NCBI RefSeq assembly: GCF_018139145.2
Contig: NC_059500.1
Span: 18,662,101 to 18,726,100 of the forward strand
DNA: 64,000 bases
Reading direction: 5' to 3'
DNA from: Gymnogyps californianus
Taxonomy: Eukaryota > Chordata > Aves > Accipitriformes > Cathartidae
The notes under the pieces are model-generated. The model saw only the letters and a list, made by a program, of their open reading frames with translations. It made no database searches and was not told where the DNA came from. A program made the position numbers and the translations under genes. This document shows, in pieces, positions 11,701-26,384 of this stretch. Each line of letters begins with the position of its first letter. Within the stretch, counting starts at the first letter, position 1.

Positions 11701-14334
11701 GCACTGCAAACTTGGCCCAGTGTATGGGGATTTGAAGTTAGGTTTCTGGTTTTGTTTAGCTATGAGCCTTTTGTCTGGCATACAAGCAATTCGAAAGTTT
11801 TATACATTTCAGACTTGTGATTATCCCAGAAGTTAACCAGTTAGCTTAAGAATAAAATCTCATAAAACAGCTTAAAGATGCAATCTTTGAGAATATTCCC
11901 AAAGATTGGAAAAGTATTCCAGCTCCTGTATTTCCTTTCTGGAAGATAGTGTAACAGTAAGGAGTCTAGAAGTCTGAAGTCTGCATTAGGTAAGAATCAG
12001 CAAAATAACTTCGAATTAAGACTTGATTTAAGAGTCTTGACAAGCTAACAGGAAAAGAAACAACCTACTCTGTCTTATGCAATTACCCTATCAGTTGCAG
12101 AGTTTCGCCGTAATGGAAGTCCATTCTGAAATGGAAGTTGTGAGATGCTGTATCTAGCCTTGACTTCTCTGATCACTGGCACTTGATCATATTCGGGTAT
12201 GGTAATTCAACAATATCCATCACCGCAGATTTAACCACCAGTTGTTTTTACTTCATCTTGGAATAAAACCCACTGAGTGAATCCTTAGGCGGACCTACTC
12301 TAACTTTAGTACCTGATTCATACTTGATTGAGCTATAAGATTTATCTTAATCCGGGATTTATTTACTTAGGTCTGATATAACACATGTACAGAGTTTAGA
12401 GTTACAGGCTGGAGATTATATAAGCATTCTTATCTATCCTTTTTGAAGACAGAAGAGGAAAGACAGAAGATATCCTAGTGGGGTAACATTTCTTCTGATG
12501 CTAGTTTGAACTCTTGAAATGTTTCCATAGCTTTCTAAGCTCCAAATCTTCTACTTCTCAAGAGCTTTAAAAATACTAACTAATTACTAGAGCAAACAGT
12601 TTTCTGGGTGATTATTCTAAGAGTAATGCACAGTTCCCTCACAGCTACTCAAGCCTGGCCTTTGATGTGCATAATACCGATACTCATGGGTTTTATTTTC
12701 TATCTTCTTCCTCTCCCAGATTCCTAGCACAGGATAAGACTGATGCCATGGCTGTTGTGAGTTGTACTAAAGATTGTGTGGCTTTCCTTCTGAACTGCCT
12801 AATGAGTGCTCTGACTATTTAAAGAGGAGGGTGATCCAGCACATTGAGTAGAGAACAGAGAACAGCAGGCTTCATTAAAGGTTAAATCTTTTAAGGAAAA
12901 GATTTCCAGTTCACTGATTTGATTCCATATGAAGGCAATCTTGTGTTCTTTTGAGAAAATAAAATTTATAAATAATTCTTCATGCACACAGAAACATCTC
13001 TTTACTAATCTGGGTGCCTTATTAATATTTTTATCCTATTCTTCTCTGTTAACTGTCACATTTACATAACAGTTCTGAAAAAAATATGATAGCTGATCCT
13101 TTGTATTTGGCTTGTGATATCTTGTTTTCATGAGGGAAAAAGATATATGTAGCTTTTTATAAATAAGAAATTGTTATTTTCTTTTTTGTTCTCATCCAGA
13201 TATCGAGATTATGTTCATGAAAGCATGGTAATTTACCCCAGGGTGAAATGTTATAAACTTTCTTGATAACAAGAAATGGAAGTAATGTTTGAGGAAAAAG
13301 GGAGGGTTGTGGGATTTTTTGGTTTTTTGGTGTTTGTTTGTTTTAGTTAATCTTGTCTAAACCCTGCTGCTGATAAGACACATATCTACATACCCCTCTT
13401 AGTTTTGGCCCCAACAACAGGAGGCCTAGGCAGCACAGCTTCACTGTCATTGAGCAGAGAGCAGAGGACTTTCAGCTAGGTTGCAAACAGCAGATGTTCA
13501 TGCATCAGACCTGGAGAATTTTGTATCTGTTCATAATGACATATTTTATTGCTGTAATTTTGGAGGATAGAAATCTGGCGGACTATGTGGATGAGTTGGA
13601 GAGAACTAAAGCACATTTTTGCAAATTAAGGATTATGGTCATTTCTGACAACTCCCTTAATGAAAAATTAGAGGTTGTTTAGAACCAAGCAGTTTGCTGA
13701 GCTCTTCAATCCTGACAACTTTAATGAGACAGGGAGATGAGTTTTGATCTAGAAGAAGCTGCTCATAACTAAAAACTTTTCTTCAACTCCTCAGCTTTTT
13801 TTGCCATGTGGGAGAGTCATCCTCTGAGGAATACTGTTTTATAAGCCTTTTAGTCAATGACTGAGAGATTTCTTTTTCAAGCAGATTACTTTTTTTCCTT
13901 TGAATATGTGCCAAATCTATCTGAAAGAGGATGTTTCAGAGGTGTACCAACTAGGTGTTGACAACTAGGTATAAAAAAGTTTGTCACGGACACTTTGTTG
14001 TTATTCCACAATAGCGTGTTAATCTGTATGCCAGGAGTAGGGTCCACTTGTTACAGTATCGCAGCTTCACTGATAATGACATTAATCTGATGCTATGAGA
14101 TGATGAATCTGTGGCATCTGTACTGTTCTCAGAACACATGCAGATACTATTATTTGTAGAGAGAGTACAGAATTATGTGTATTTCTTCCAAAATTATTTT
14201 CTCTCTGAAGATTTAGGACCCCATTGTTATGTGATGTTTGTCACTCTCCAGCTGCGCCTCCTTGGCTTGTCTCTTTCCATGTTAGGATTCTTGTTGACCT
14301 GCTTTCTCCAATGGCCTCTGTTTGCATTTCTTTC

Positions 14335-14351
14335 TTTTTTTTTTTTTTTTT
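14335..14351. repeat. Poly-T tract (17 T)
   Basis: Uninterrupted homopolymer. No retroposed gene is seen attached to it. Confidence 0.95.
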
Positions 14352-14649
14352 GATACTAGAGAGAGGTGGAATTTTTTTGTTTGTTTTTAAATCAGTGCCT
14401 TGCTCTAGAGTATCATCCATTCAATTTTCACAGCTAGCATGTTTGTTTTATTATTTATTGGAATGGAAGGAGGAACTGAAGGCTCTGAAGGGCTGGAGAA
14501 GCACCAAACTATTGCTGGAGTTCCAATTTGTCCTCATTTTTAATCTGAATCATTTCATTCAGAAACAGGGATAAAGTTTTGCTTCTGGAACTGGATTTAT
14601 CCAAATAGCAGTTCATGACATTCACAATAAACATCATGCATAGTTACGT

Positions 14650-14960
14650 GTTTAAGTTATTGTGCGAATATGCAGAACAAGTGCTTCTTGCTTATCACGG
14701 AAAATTTAATACATAATTGTTTAGTTTTTGTGACACTATTGCTCCAAACCAAAGAAAACCATTGAAATTATTGCAGCTGTTGTTTCAAACAAAGGAAACC
14801 AAATATACGCAGTAAATTTTCTGCCACTGTGCAATCCGAACAGGAGCATCTACTGGTTAAAGATGCATCTTTATTAATACAATAATTGAGGCTTTATCAT
14901 GCAAATGCATCCAAGTGGCACAGAACTGTAGTATATTTATCATATATGTAAATTTATTTT
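14650..14960. promoter_or_regulatory. Candidate conserved non-coding element (enhancer-like)
   Basis: This stretch is unlike the low-complexity DNA around it. It contains a perfect octamer ATGCAAAT (14,899-14,906), the SOX-like words ACCAAAG and AACAAAG in two related blocks (AACCAAAGAAAACC and AAACAAAGGAAACC), and several TTAAT/ATTA homeodomain-type cores. It carries no repeat signature and no coding potential. Such motif-dense AT-rich sequence is typical of vertebrate developmental enhancers in gene deserts, but motifs this short occur by chance and I cannot measure conservation. This is a nomination only. Confidence 0.25.
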
Positions 14961-17900
14961 TCCATCAAAGTTGCTTCTTTCAGAATGTCATCTTGGAATG
15001 TCTCAGAGTTGTCATCTCACAGCAGATGATTTTCATTTCCTAGTATTAGTCATGTGTTTATGCATGGAGGGTGCACTCAGAGTGTTTTTGTTAAGACTCA
15101 TATTTATGTCTCTGGTTTTCTGGTTTTGAGTTTCGGAAAGTGGCTGTGGAAAAGTGTCTATACATATTTGTTCCTCTTCCCCTCTTAACAAACGCTATGG
15201 AATAATTCTGCCTGTGCTCACCTTTCAGAAACATCAGGAATTCCAGCTTTTTGTAGGAGTGGTACAAGAAACACTGATGTGTTACGGTGATGGTGCCTGC
15301 TCCACAGGACCACTAAAAGTATTTGCTGAAGCCGTCCTGCAATAAACTGAATTGGAAGATTTACATTTCCCAAACCCTCTGTGTAAGGCAATAATGGCAT
15401 AGCAATCTGGGGGCAGTGGCCTTTCTTTGGCCCCTGAACTGAAGCGAAATTCACTGAAACAAAGTAGGAAATACTCAGGATGCTCTGCTATGATCATACC
15501 TTCTGTCTAAATAATTTGCTGGAATTTTAAAATATCCCAACAATGATGACTCAAATTTTAATTCAAAATGAAATGTATTATTTATGTTAAATGAATGTCA
15601 AAAACGAGTAACATGGAACTATAGCACCCAAAAAGTCCCTGAATCCCCCAATAAATTAAGGTCAGTCTAACAACTGTTTTCACAACACACATCCAGAACA
15701 GAGAGGTAAGAATAACATAACAGTAGTGAGATTTCTTGCATAGGTTTTCTTTTTGAATAATAAGATACAGAATATGTGACAAGTTTACCAACTTCATCAG
15801 GAAACTAAACCCATGTCTCTTTTGATCCTTATAATACAGCATCTTCCACATTTGAGGGTTTAAGCCTCAGAACCTGACACAGGAGAAATAGGTGTCAAAA
15901 AAATTTTACTAAGCTAAAAGCTAAGACGATGTTCTGACTCCATATACAGAGCTAGTGAGCAGACACTGGTAATTAGCTGCCCCGGAGAGTCAGAGACCAC
16001 CACTAACTCCACAGCTGGGACTCGCAGCAAGCATATATAATCCACATGGGCTTCGCAGGTTGCCACCATGAAGAGGCCCCTTCAATATTTTCCTCTTTTC
16101 ATTTCTTTAAGTAATGTTCAACTGTAGATACACATAGACAGATTGCAGGGTAAGAGAAATAGAGCAAGCAAAAAACCCACATTTTAAAAATTGGAATAAT
16201 GATAGTAAATCATTGAAATTCTTACAGTTGAGGACAACTGAAAAGTGTTTATTATTGTAATAATTTCACTATTACCAAAGGAAATAAATACGTTATTTGG
16301 GGTTGTTTGTTTAGACACATTGTCCAGTTTCTTAAATGATACCAGGTTTCGATTCGTCCAATCCCAATAAATAATCTAAAATAATTTATTGAATTTGAGT
16401 TCTAAGAGCATCTACTAGATGTCATGACCAGAATGATCATGACAGATACACATAAGATAATACAGATTTGTAACAGTGAAGATGTACTCAGGGAAACTGA
16501 AAAAAAAAAGACATTTTTCATGCCAAGAACACTAACTGCTGAATCCTTTAATGTCTGTTAAGTCACCACCAGAACACTGGAAAATACAGAAATACTTTTG
16601 TAGAAGTTATAGTAGAAATTAATTATTTTCAAACTTAAAGACGAAAGGGGGAAACAGAGGCCAATGTGGTTAGAGGATATAAAAACTTAGTATAAGCAAT
16701 AAGCAGAAGGCTTTTAAGTAACACAAACAATTGGGAAAGGGAAAACACTGGGAGTCATAAAAAGTTAAAAGACAGAAGACCAAAAGGAAGCAGTGACTGT
16801 AGAATTACAGTCATATATATATACAGTCATATATTTCAACCACCTATAAAGATTTATTTGAATAAAGCATATTTGCAGTGAGCCCAAGGAAAGTAAAATA
16901 GGCAGGAAAGTAAAAAATTGACTAGTAAAATAGCTATGGAAAATCCAGCAGAAGAGACAAAGAAATGACAGATTTCTTAATGTCATTTTGTTTCACAAAT
17001 AAGAGGATAAAGCAATTAGATATATTTAAAATTAGGATTGTTTAGTCAGTACAGTCAGTGAATTGGCTAATGGGGATGCCAAGGAAAACATTTTACAACA
17101 TTAAAACCTAAGCAATAGAATTTTTATTATTGCAAAAAAATCTTCTCAAACCTCTGAATTAGATATTGGTCAGTGTTTGTGGTATCTGAAACACTGCCTG
17201 CCTCTGAAGATTGCACCAGAGAGGACTGTAGACAATTCCTGGCAAATCCTCTCACACTTGAGGAGCAGTAGGAACCATTCTCAGTACAGAGCAAGACATT
17301 TTGCTCATCCTGCAAAATCAGGGAATGCAAGTATATATTCCTGATTCCCTTTTATTGGCCAATTATTTGTTAAATACTTGCATATATACAAAGAGCCTAC
17401 CTAAAGCAGAATATAAAAAAAAATTCCTTTTCATCATGTAATCTGGCAATACTGGACTTAAATGTGCTGTGACATGCGTGAGGACTTCTGGCAAAACTAA
17501 AGTTCTAGGCAGCTTGTGCTGTGCGACCTCCTCTTCCCCTTTGGATTAAGTAATCTGTTAAAAAAAATTGCATAATTTAATTTTATGCCTACAGAGTGTA
17601 CTCCAGAAATGTTATACACTCAAGTAGTTAATGTAACTTTCTTAGGGAGACTACTCCAATTCTGAATACCTTGCTATTCAGCAACTATGCCCTTTACCAG
17701 TTTGTGTTTTCCAGAGGTAATCTTCCAGTGTTTTCAGTTTTTCAAGTTTATCCTAGCATATTCTGAACACTCTCCTAATATGATTGAAATGATTGTTTAC
17801 TCCTAAAAGGTTCGCTGTCAAATCCCGGAACCTGGAAGTTGATTTTTTTGTTCGTTTGTTTAACAACTCCCATGACCAATGATACCAATGTACGTGCCTT

Positions 17901-20584
17901 TCACATGCACCTTAATATAATATCTGAGAGATATTATAATGTGCTTTGGAAAACCTCAGTGAATTCTAGACATTTTTCTGGAAACCAAACAGGAGTATGT
18001 TTACCTGTCAAATGTCATTGCAACTCACTGAGTCTTGGATTATGAAAGGATGAAGCTGGTTATCATGTCGTGTAATTCTATGCAGAGCAGCAAGCTTTTC
18101 AAATTCAACGTTTTCTTACTATGACTAAAGACAAACTGTTACTTCATATCTGCACATTCCCCTCTGTTAGACTTACAGGTGAAACTATTTCTCCTTTCTT
18201 GCCCTGTAGACAGCCTCCAAGAAGGCAAATAAAAGCTTTGATATGCAAGAATTGCAATCCCTTCAAATGTACTCAGACTTTTTCCCAAATAACCTTATAG
18301 CCGTATCTTGTCTAAGTCTACCATACTATGAGATACATTACATTATCCCCAGAATAGACATTCACTCAAAGTCTGTCATCTCCTGATTTAAAAAAGACAA
18401 TTAATTCCATATAGTTTCATGGACCAAATCATATTTTACTTAAAAGAAGACCTTCTTTTTTGGAGTAACTATTAATAAGTACAATTTTTATGTTTTCACA
18501 ATCTGGATCTCGTGATAAAATGAAAAAAAAATCTAGTCAATAAAGTAATAATCTGATTGATAAGGAATCTCTATCTTCTTAATTCCCTCAAACACATCAC
18601 TTTAAGTGGTGATCATTTGATATGCAGAGCAGAAGAATTATGTTTAACTGCCAGAAAAATCTTTTTTGCTTCTCACAGCGTGATTTAAAAGACTTCTGTA
18701 CTAGGAGCAGAAGGCACAGATAATTCTCAAAATACTTCAAAACTGTTCTTTCTGTGGAGTATGCCTGTGCTTGATCCCGAGGCCTAGGCAAGGTTGGTTT
18801 ACATACATTTTGAAAAGCGTAGCAATGGGGTTGTGTCCTGTCATGAAAAAAGGGCTTTGTGTCCAGCGAATGTCCTAGAAACACAGGCTTCCAGAATGCA
18901 GCTGAAGCTCACAGGGCAGGGACCAGCAGTGCAGGTCTGTGCCCTGGACCAGGATTCTGCATTGTGCACTTCCTTCCTCCCTTGCAGCCTGGAAGGGACA
19001 TTAATAACATGTGGTGAGTGCAGCAGGTTGTGAGCACTCACGTGGTCTGCTGTGCAGATGCTGTAAATCTCTGACTCTGTTTTTGTGTGAGGTTCACAAA
19101 ACTGGAGGCTTACTCAAAATCTGACTCGAAATGTTTAAAAGGAAAAATTAGCTTTCTGGCCCCAAGTCTGGCTCCAGTGCAGTGGCCTGTACTATAAGCT
19201 AGTGCAAAGCAGGTGCCTGGAGTATACACTTGCAGCATATTGACTCCTGCAACGTTAAACATGATGTGTGAAGGGATGGAGGTAAACTTACTCGATTACA
19301 ACTGTTTAGATGCCTGCTTGATATAGCAGTTGACAATAAAGTGGATTTCCTGTGACGTGGATCCCTGTGACTTCTGCCAGAGATTAAATGAAACAAATTA
19401 GTTCTACCGAATATTACATGCTAAAGTAAGTAAACCACGGTAATTCTATTGCTAACTGATATATTTGTAAGGACAGCTGGCTTTCTGTGTCTCTGATTCC
19501 CTGGTTTCTTGTGTTCAGACCTGTTGGGTCTGGGATAAATACCCACTGTGCTATCATAAATACAACATTTGCACAGAAATACTTAAATTAAGGCAGAATA
19601 TATTCAGAATACTTTAGAAATAGGGATCCTGAGCAATCCATCTTTGTGCTGAAAGATTTCTCTCTTGTGTCTTGGAGGGTGAGAACTTTGATAATGTCAC
19701 TACATGTTTTCACCCACAGGACATAGCACAGTGTGTTCCCAATCCTGACTCATATCTGTGTGGTTGAACTGGAACTATTTGTCACTAAAAGCTGAGATAT
19801 TATGTCTTTGCTTTTCTTTGAGTATCTCACTGCCATGTGAAGACAAATTGCATGTCTGACCTGAGGGAAACTATCACAATGCCTTTCATCATCTCTTTAT
19901 CAGCCTTCTCTCATGGATGATTTGACTATCCCTAAAATCATGTATTTTAGGGCAAGTCCGGGGACTCCTCTGCCCTAGATGGTCAATTACTAACCATTTG
20001 GCAGTGGCTTCATATAGTATTAGGAAAATAGTGATAACATGTTTTTTCTCTAAAATGTGATCCAGTGTTGTTCCTGTCAAAAATATTATTTTCAACTAAG
20101 TCAGCATTTTCCACCAGAAAAAAAGCATTCACAGGAGATCTTCTGATGTTTTCTGGAAGACAGTGCCAGATGCTTTCTCTAATAGAGTATTGCAGTTTAC
20201 ATAAAACCTTCATCAGCCTATTGGTAGGGATAACATCTTTACCCTGTAACTGTTTGTTAGTTTTATCCAATCCGTCAAAGAAACATTTGTATGCTACATG
20301 GTGCTGCTTGCAATAACTCAATCATATAACTGAAATATATCATCAAAGTGATGAAAACAGGTGCTGGATCTGATTCATAACCCTGATAAATCTTTTTTTA
20401 AACGTTGCAGAGCTGTAATATTTCATATTTCCATAGCACTTTCCATGCTGTGGGCTGTGAAGGCTGAAATTTCCTATGCAGGAAGACAGAAAACACAAGC
20501 TAAATGAAGAATCAGAGGTGAAGTTTTCTTTAAAGCAGTTTCCTTTTAGTTTGGAGAAGACTGGTTACTTCTTTGCCTATGTAT

Positions 20585-20597
20585 AAAAAAAAAAAAA
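20585..20597. repeat. Poly-A tract (13 A)
   Basis: Simple homopolymer with no associated retrogene. Confidence 0.9.
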
Positions 20598-21323
20598 TCA
20601 CTGCATGATAGCCTAATTACCATTTTTATCACTTTTAAATGTAAAGTTTCACTAGTCTTGGTGGCAGTGGAGTCTGGATCATTACACGTGGAAAGGTACA
20701 ATTTCCTGTAAAATATTGCTTGATTTGAAAAGTGTCTAGAAAGCAGTTTTTTTATATTCTTACATAAGGAAACAAAATCTGGTTTTATTTTACAGCTTTT
20801 TTCTGCTTTCTGTTAATATGTGGAAAGAAGTCAATCATCTCTGGAAGCTTAGAAAAAATGTTTTGAATTTCACTCTGCTCCAAACAGATTTATCTCTCTC
20901 CAGCATCTCCAGAAGATTTTATTCTGGGTAGCTGTAGCTGTCTGTCCAAAATATCTTTCTTCTAGATCTACCCGCTCCATTTTTTTTCTTGTTCTTTCTG
21001 GAAACAAAATAGTTAACAAAAACTATACACAAGCAAGAAGTAGTCTACTACCACATATGTACTATAAGGTCTTCATTCCTCTGCAGAATATTTATTTGAC
21101 CTGAGATTAATTTGGTGCCTTGTCTATTATTTTACTAAGATGCTAAGTTGTTTTTTAGCTCACCACACATGATCATAATGAATTGAGCTTGTTCTGTTCC
21201 CACGCTCAGCCAGAAGTGACTTGCAGCTTATCATCCATTTTAGCAACAGGTGCCTAAGCGCTCTCTTAGAGGAGCAGAGCTTCCTGGCTAAAAGCCAGTA
21301 GAATATTCAGTATTCTACAACAA

Positions 21324-21350
21324 GAAAAAAAAAAAAAAGAAAAAAAAAGA
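21324..21350. repeat. A-rich simple repeat
   Basis: Two long A runs separated by single G bases. I see no open frame or target-site duplication that would mark a retroposed copy. Confidence 0.9.
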
Positions 21351-24300
21351 GAATTCAGAGCCCATTTTGAAAAGATATAAAAATCCAGTCCCATGGCCTA
21401 CCTCTGCAATTTCAACACTTCAATACTTTTTATTTTGCCAAAAAAACCCACCTCAAACACTATAAGCAAAAGTGTCCCACTGACCTTTTCCATTTTAAAT
21501 GACTATTATTCTGCATTAAGATACATTTCCTAGTATATTTCAATGTATATTTCAACAAGTCTAATAGCATGCAATAATAAATGAACAGGATGTCTGATTA
21601 CTGAGCCAACATGTATAATAACTTTAAAATATTATTTTGTATTTGAGGTGGACAGAATCTATCCACAGCTCTCTGTCAAAATTAGAAAAGTTTCTGTTTA
21701 TTGATATTAGTTTATTATTCAGCTAGGCAGACATCTGGGGTGTTAGTATCACATCATTTTTCCACCTCTTTTTAACAACCCTGAATCTCAAAGACAGCAT
21801 ATTACACAAGGAGAAAGGACCAACATCCTTCAGATTAGTGAAGCCTCCTCTCTATTTAAGGGACCTGGCATTTATTGCACTGCTGAAGCTTACCTACCTT
21901 ATGTGCAAAGACAGCATGCTAATATACTGTCTCTTAGGTCAGCAGCAAGTAAAAAGTATCAGACTTGGAAAGATTAAAATTTTCTCAGCCTAGTCAATAT
22001 GTGCATATGATTCTGGGGCAATAGAAAACCCAGTTTATTCTCTAACTGTACAAACAATCCTTATTACTGCAATTATTCACTAATTCTACCAGACTACTTG
22101 CTGAGTAATCATTAGCGTCCTGCCGAAGATTCACAAGCTTGAAATGCACATTGAACTGAGTATAAATACTTCCTCAGAAAAGTTCATCTTTTTAACCAAC
22201 CCTACTGCTTGGAACACTTGCAGCAACATGGGTAGATGTGTTAAGAAAAATAACGATGGCAGACAGATTATACAACCTGCTGACACATAAACAACCTTAT
22301 TTTTCTTCCTCATTCTATAAATTCCCTAGTACTCAGGCTCAAGAATAAATGACCACTGATTTCCATTTGACATCATCTCTTCCCTAACAGACTGCTGCTG
22401 TTTGCCTTTTTCATACCCAGCAATTGAACAGGAGTTGTGTGTTTTCTAGTCCAAAGCAGAAATGGAGAAACAAATACTTCATTTGGAGTCACATAGATTC
22501 ATTAAAGACAAAAAACGGGCATTCTCTTGAAAGCACAGCTGCTTTTGAGAACATGAGAATTCATACTTTATCCTGAAAATTGGTGGTGGTGGGTGGTTTT
22601 TGGTTTTTTTTTTAATGTCGTAAGTATTTTTCTCCTAAGCCTCTTCCTTTTAGCCTAGATTTAATCTTGCCAGTGCTCTCCATCGCTTAAATTCTAATAT
22701 AAATCCTTGTCTCTCCAGGGGCTATAAAAATCAAAGTAACCTTCTAGCTTCAGAAAGATTTTTTAAATGGAATTTAGACTAAAGGGGAGAAGAAAGGAAG
22801 GAACACTACAACAGTCTCTCCTCAGCACAGAAGTGTTTAATTCTAAAGACTGTGCTGATGGGAAAAAAGCCATACTACAGATTTGATAAGTGTAATTTCT
22901 GTTTGAGCAAAGACATATGTAACTAAGACAGAGACAAGAGCTCTCTATTTCACTCCATCTGTGATTCAAACTCACTGCTGATTCTGAGGACTATGCAAAA
23001 AACCTTCACATTTTTTTAGTCAGTATCTATGGCAGACAGGATCATAAAAGCTTCAGTTTCTGATAAAAAAAGGATGGGAGGGAGACTGATGCTGATATTG
23101 GCTGTTCTTTTCCTAATTTAACTTTTTTCTGTTTCGCTTCAAGTGTGTGGATTTTACTAATGACAATGATACACATGGCTCCAGATTGTTGACTTTCGTA
23201 TATTATTTTGTATTCTTACATTCAGGGAAAAATCAAATCAAAATATGGATTACAATAAGCATTTGCATGATACAGAAAACCTGCAAAACCTAAAGTTAGG
23301 GGGTAAAATTAAGCTATATAAAGTCCCAAAACATTAAATTCCCTACCATTGAGGCATAAGAGAAGCAACTTGTATCTGAGTGGGAATTTTCCGTCAATTT
23401 CTAGCCTGTCCCAAGAAAGCTTTCATGCTTTCTTTTTTTTTGCCATTTACAGGGAAGAAGGGAAAGTGTGTCTGGTAAGGAAGCATGGAGAATTTTATCC
23501 TTAGTGATAAGCAAGTCTTTGCTTTCTCCCAGCTCTCAATCTGCCTACCTGACTAATTGGTGTGACATTGAAGAGGTCTTAAGACAAACGGATTGTGAAC
23601 CTACTTTGAAGATACTAAAATTGGAAGGGGAAAAGGAGACAGAATCTGCTTTTGATTTCTGGTACTAAAGGAAGAGTTCAAGAAAACAACAAAGAAATCC
23701 ATGGCTTTGAATTCTCTTCAGTTGCAGTATTTCTTTATAATGAAACTTCCAATGGGAAGAAATTTCAGTTTTTCATTCATCTCTAGCATTCAAGTACTTA
23801 CTGAGATTCTAAAAGATACTTACCTCTCTAACTTTCATTTCCTGCAATGTTAATGAGTTTTCTCAACGTATATGAGTATCTCTTGAGACATAAAATTGTT
23901 TTTAAAATATCTAAATATCTTTTAAAACTGGCCCAGTAATACATGTTACTGTGTATTATTCCTTGATGTTTAAAATGTTTTGAGGTACATCCATTATTTG
24001 GATGCCTGTTCATCAGTGTGATTAAACTTCCATATTATGTTCATAGTATGACATCTCTGAGGATCACAAAGCACTGTGAAAACAAAAATTTTGTATGGGA
24101 TGCCGCTGACATGACAGCATGTTTGAAGGGATCAGTCTTGACAGAAGCCAGTAATAACGGTCTGGGAAGGTGGGAGCTGCAACTACTGAAAAATTAGCTA
24201 GTGAAAGGTATCCTCTCAGTCTGTGTAAGAGCAAGGAAAATATGTACGTCTTTTTCTTGTTCGTAAGTTGAGTCAAATAATATTCATATTCTAGAGTTAC

Positions 24301-26356
24301 TTTAAAAGAGGAGGGAGAGCTATAATGGAAGGTGTAAATCTAAATGGGTCTGTCTGAAGAAGCTAGGCTCTGTGGCATGGCCAAATCAATGCTGATACTA
24401 TGGAATGTTAGCTGAAACAGGAACATATGAGATGAAGCATTTGAACAAAGGTTAGTGAGCTTGTGGGGAAAGAAAATTATGTCTGGCAAGCTTTTAAAAT
24501 TCTTTGCTAGGTGAGCTGCTGGCTGGTGAGGACCCCGAGTGCAGAGAGCCTGCAGGTCACAGCCTGGATTCAAACAGGGCTGAAAGGAGAAACCTGTCCT
24601 GGGGACATCAGCAGAAGTCACAGTAAATGACTTTCATTTGAATTCCAGAAAATTTTGCTGAGCATCACTACTGATGGTTGTTATGCCATGATGTTCCCAC
24701 CAACCTTCCTTCCATAATGTGTTGGAAGGACTTCTGAGGAACACTGTTGGTAACTAAAGCTCCAAGTGGAAAGTCCCGTGGAGGAAAAGCCAAGGCAGTG
24801 GCTGTATGTTTTCCCTTTGTTCTGTGTGGTGCCACTGTGAGATAAGTAGCATACCTTAAACCAGATTTAGTAATTACAATTTACTGAGGATGAAATACAC
24901 GGCAGAACACAAATTTGCAATTCTCCCCTTAAGAAAACACATATGTGTGTTCACACAGAGAGATGTGTGACTGGAGTTCAGGGTTGTTTTTTTTCTGGAA
25001 CTGTTAAACTCTTCTGGAATTTAAAAACACTTGCTCTCTTCCTTCCACTCCCAGACCTTTCACTCCCTCTATGACTTTTGTGGTTGCAACAATGCCATTA
25101 TGCTAGTTTCCAGTAAGTATGAAAAACTGTTCTAATTAAGTCATTTAAAACAACAGTTTGATTGCAAACATATGTGAAACAAAATGTGTTCTTAAATTAA
25201 TTTTCCACTGCTCTTTTGTGCAAATTAGATGGCTTCAATCATTGTAAGTGTGATCTAGGAAAGCTGGAGTTGTTGGAACCCACTGTTTTGCGACAAAAGG
25301 ATGCATTCCTTGTTTATTGAAATGTACGCGCTGGTAATAGGTGTTTACAAGGAATATATTCAGGTTGTTGAAGTTTAATTCAACTAACATAAACATTTTA
25401 CATAATACTGCTTAAAATACTTTAACCTAAGGAAGTGGATAACCTGTGACTTTCAAATGTAAAAGTCCTTGCCTTGTTAATTCAGGAATTAAAAACATTT
25501 ATTCAATTGGCATTTATGGCATGGCACAGCTATTTAAGTATTACTGTAAAGACCTACTAATGCTTTCAGTATTATTTTTTAATATGTTTTACATTTAACT
25601 GTTTAAATTTGAGATAATCTGTTTAAATCTGCTTAGTAAATATTTCATTTCTGTACGTACAGTGTTTGGTGATATAGCTGTCTGAAATCAAGATTCTAGA
25701 CATAAAAAGCAAGGTTTTATCTAAACAAAAGCTTGTTTAAGTATGAAGTGGAAGCTCAGGAGTAGGTCTGCAAAAACGATTTAACCTCAGCATACCAGAA
25801 ATTAACAGAAGGCTCCTAACTCTGCTGTAGAAACCGCCAGTTTGGGTTCCGTGTCCAAACTCCCTATTCAATATTTAGGGACAGGTAAGGATTTGTAAGG
25901 CTGGTCCTCAACAGTTCATTTGCTAAACTGGGAGGTATTTAGTCTTCACCTCTACTTCTTTCTATAAATTCAGTGATTTGCTCCAGGCTACACTTCTCTC
26001 AAATAGGAATTCAAAATCTGAACGCTTGGAAGAAAGGCGTACATGCAAGATGCTTATCCCACTTTCATTCACCCAGAGGTAGGAGAAGCATCTTTCATTG
26101 AAACTGTCTCTCTGTCTGAGGATACTTAAACCCAGTCTGTCCTTCTGCGGCAGGTGTTGGAAGCCAGGTCTTTCAATTTCCTGAGTGAATGATCCTTGTG
26201 CTGGGTTTTAAAAGAGTTTACAGCAGTTATGTTCTCAAATCCCTAGCTGAAATGGGTCTAATTTTGTGTGGTATAAACAGAACAGGCAGAGTTCCTTCTC
26301 TAAAATCAGTACAGTAATGAATGGAGGACATTAGTGACAGGAAAGAGGGAGCAATC

Positions 26357-26384
26357 TTATTTGCTATGTATTATTTGCTATGTA
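26357..26384. repeat. 14-bp tandem duplication
   Basis: The unit TTATTTGCTATGTA occurs twice, head to tail and identical. The perfect identity suggests a recent event. Confidence 0.95.

Noticed and set aside
20010..20321. 103-codon minus-strand frame, with an 83-codon frame on the opposite strand
   Set aside because: I considered an old CR1 relic because of phrases such as CCAGATGCTTTCT and CCGTCAAAGAAA, but the translation shows no RT motif. The similarity is too thin to report as a feature.
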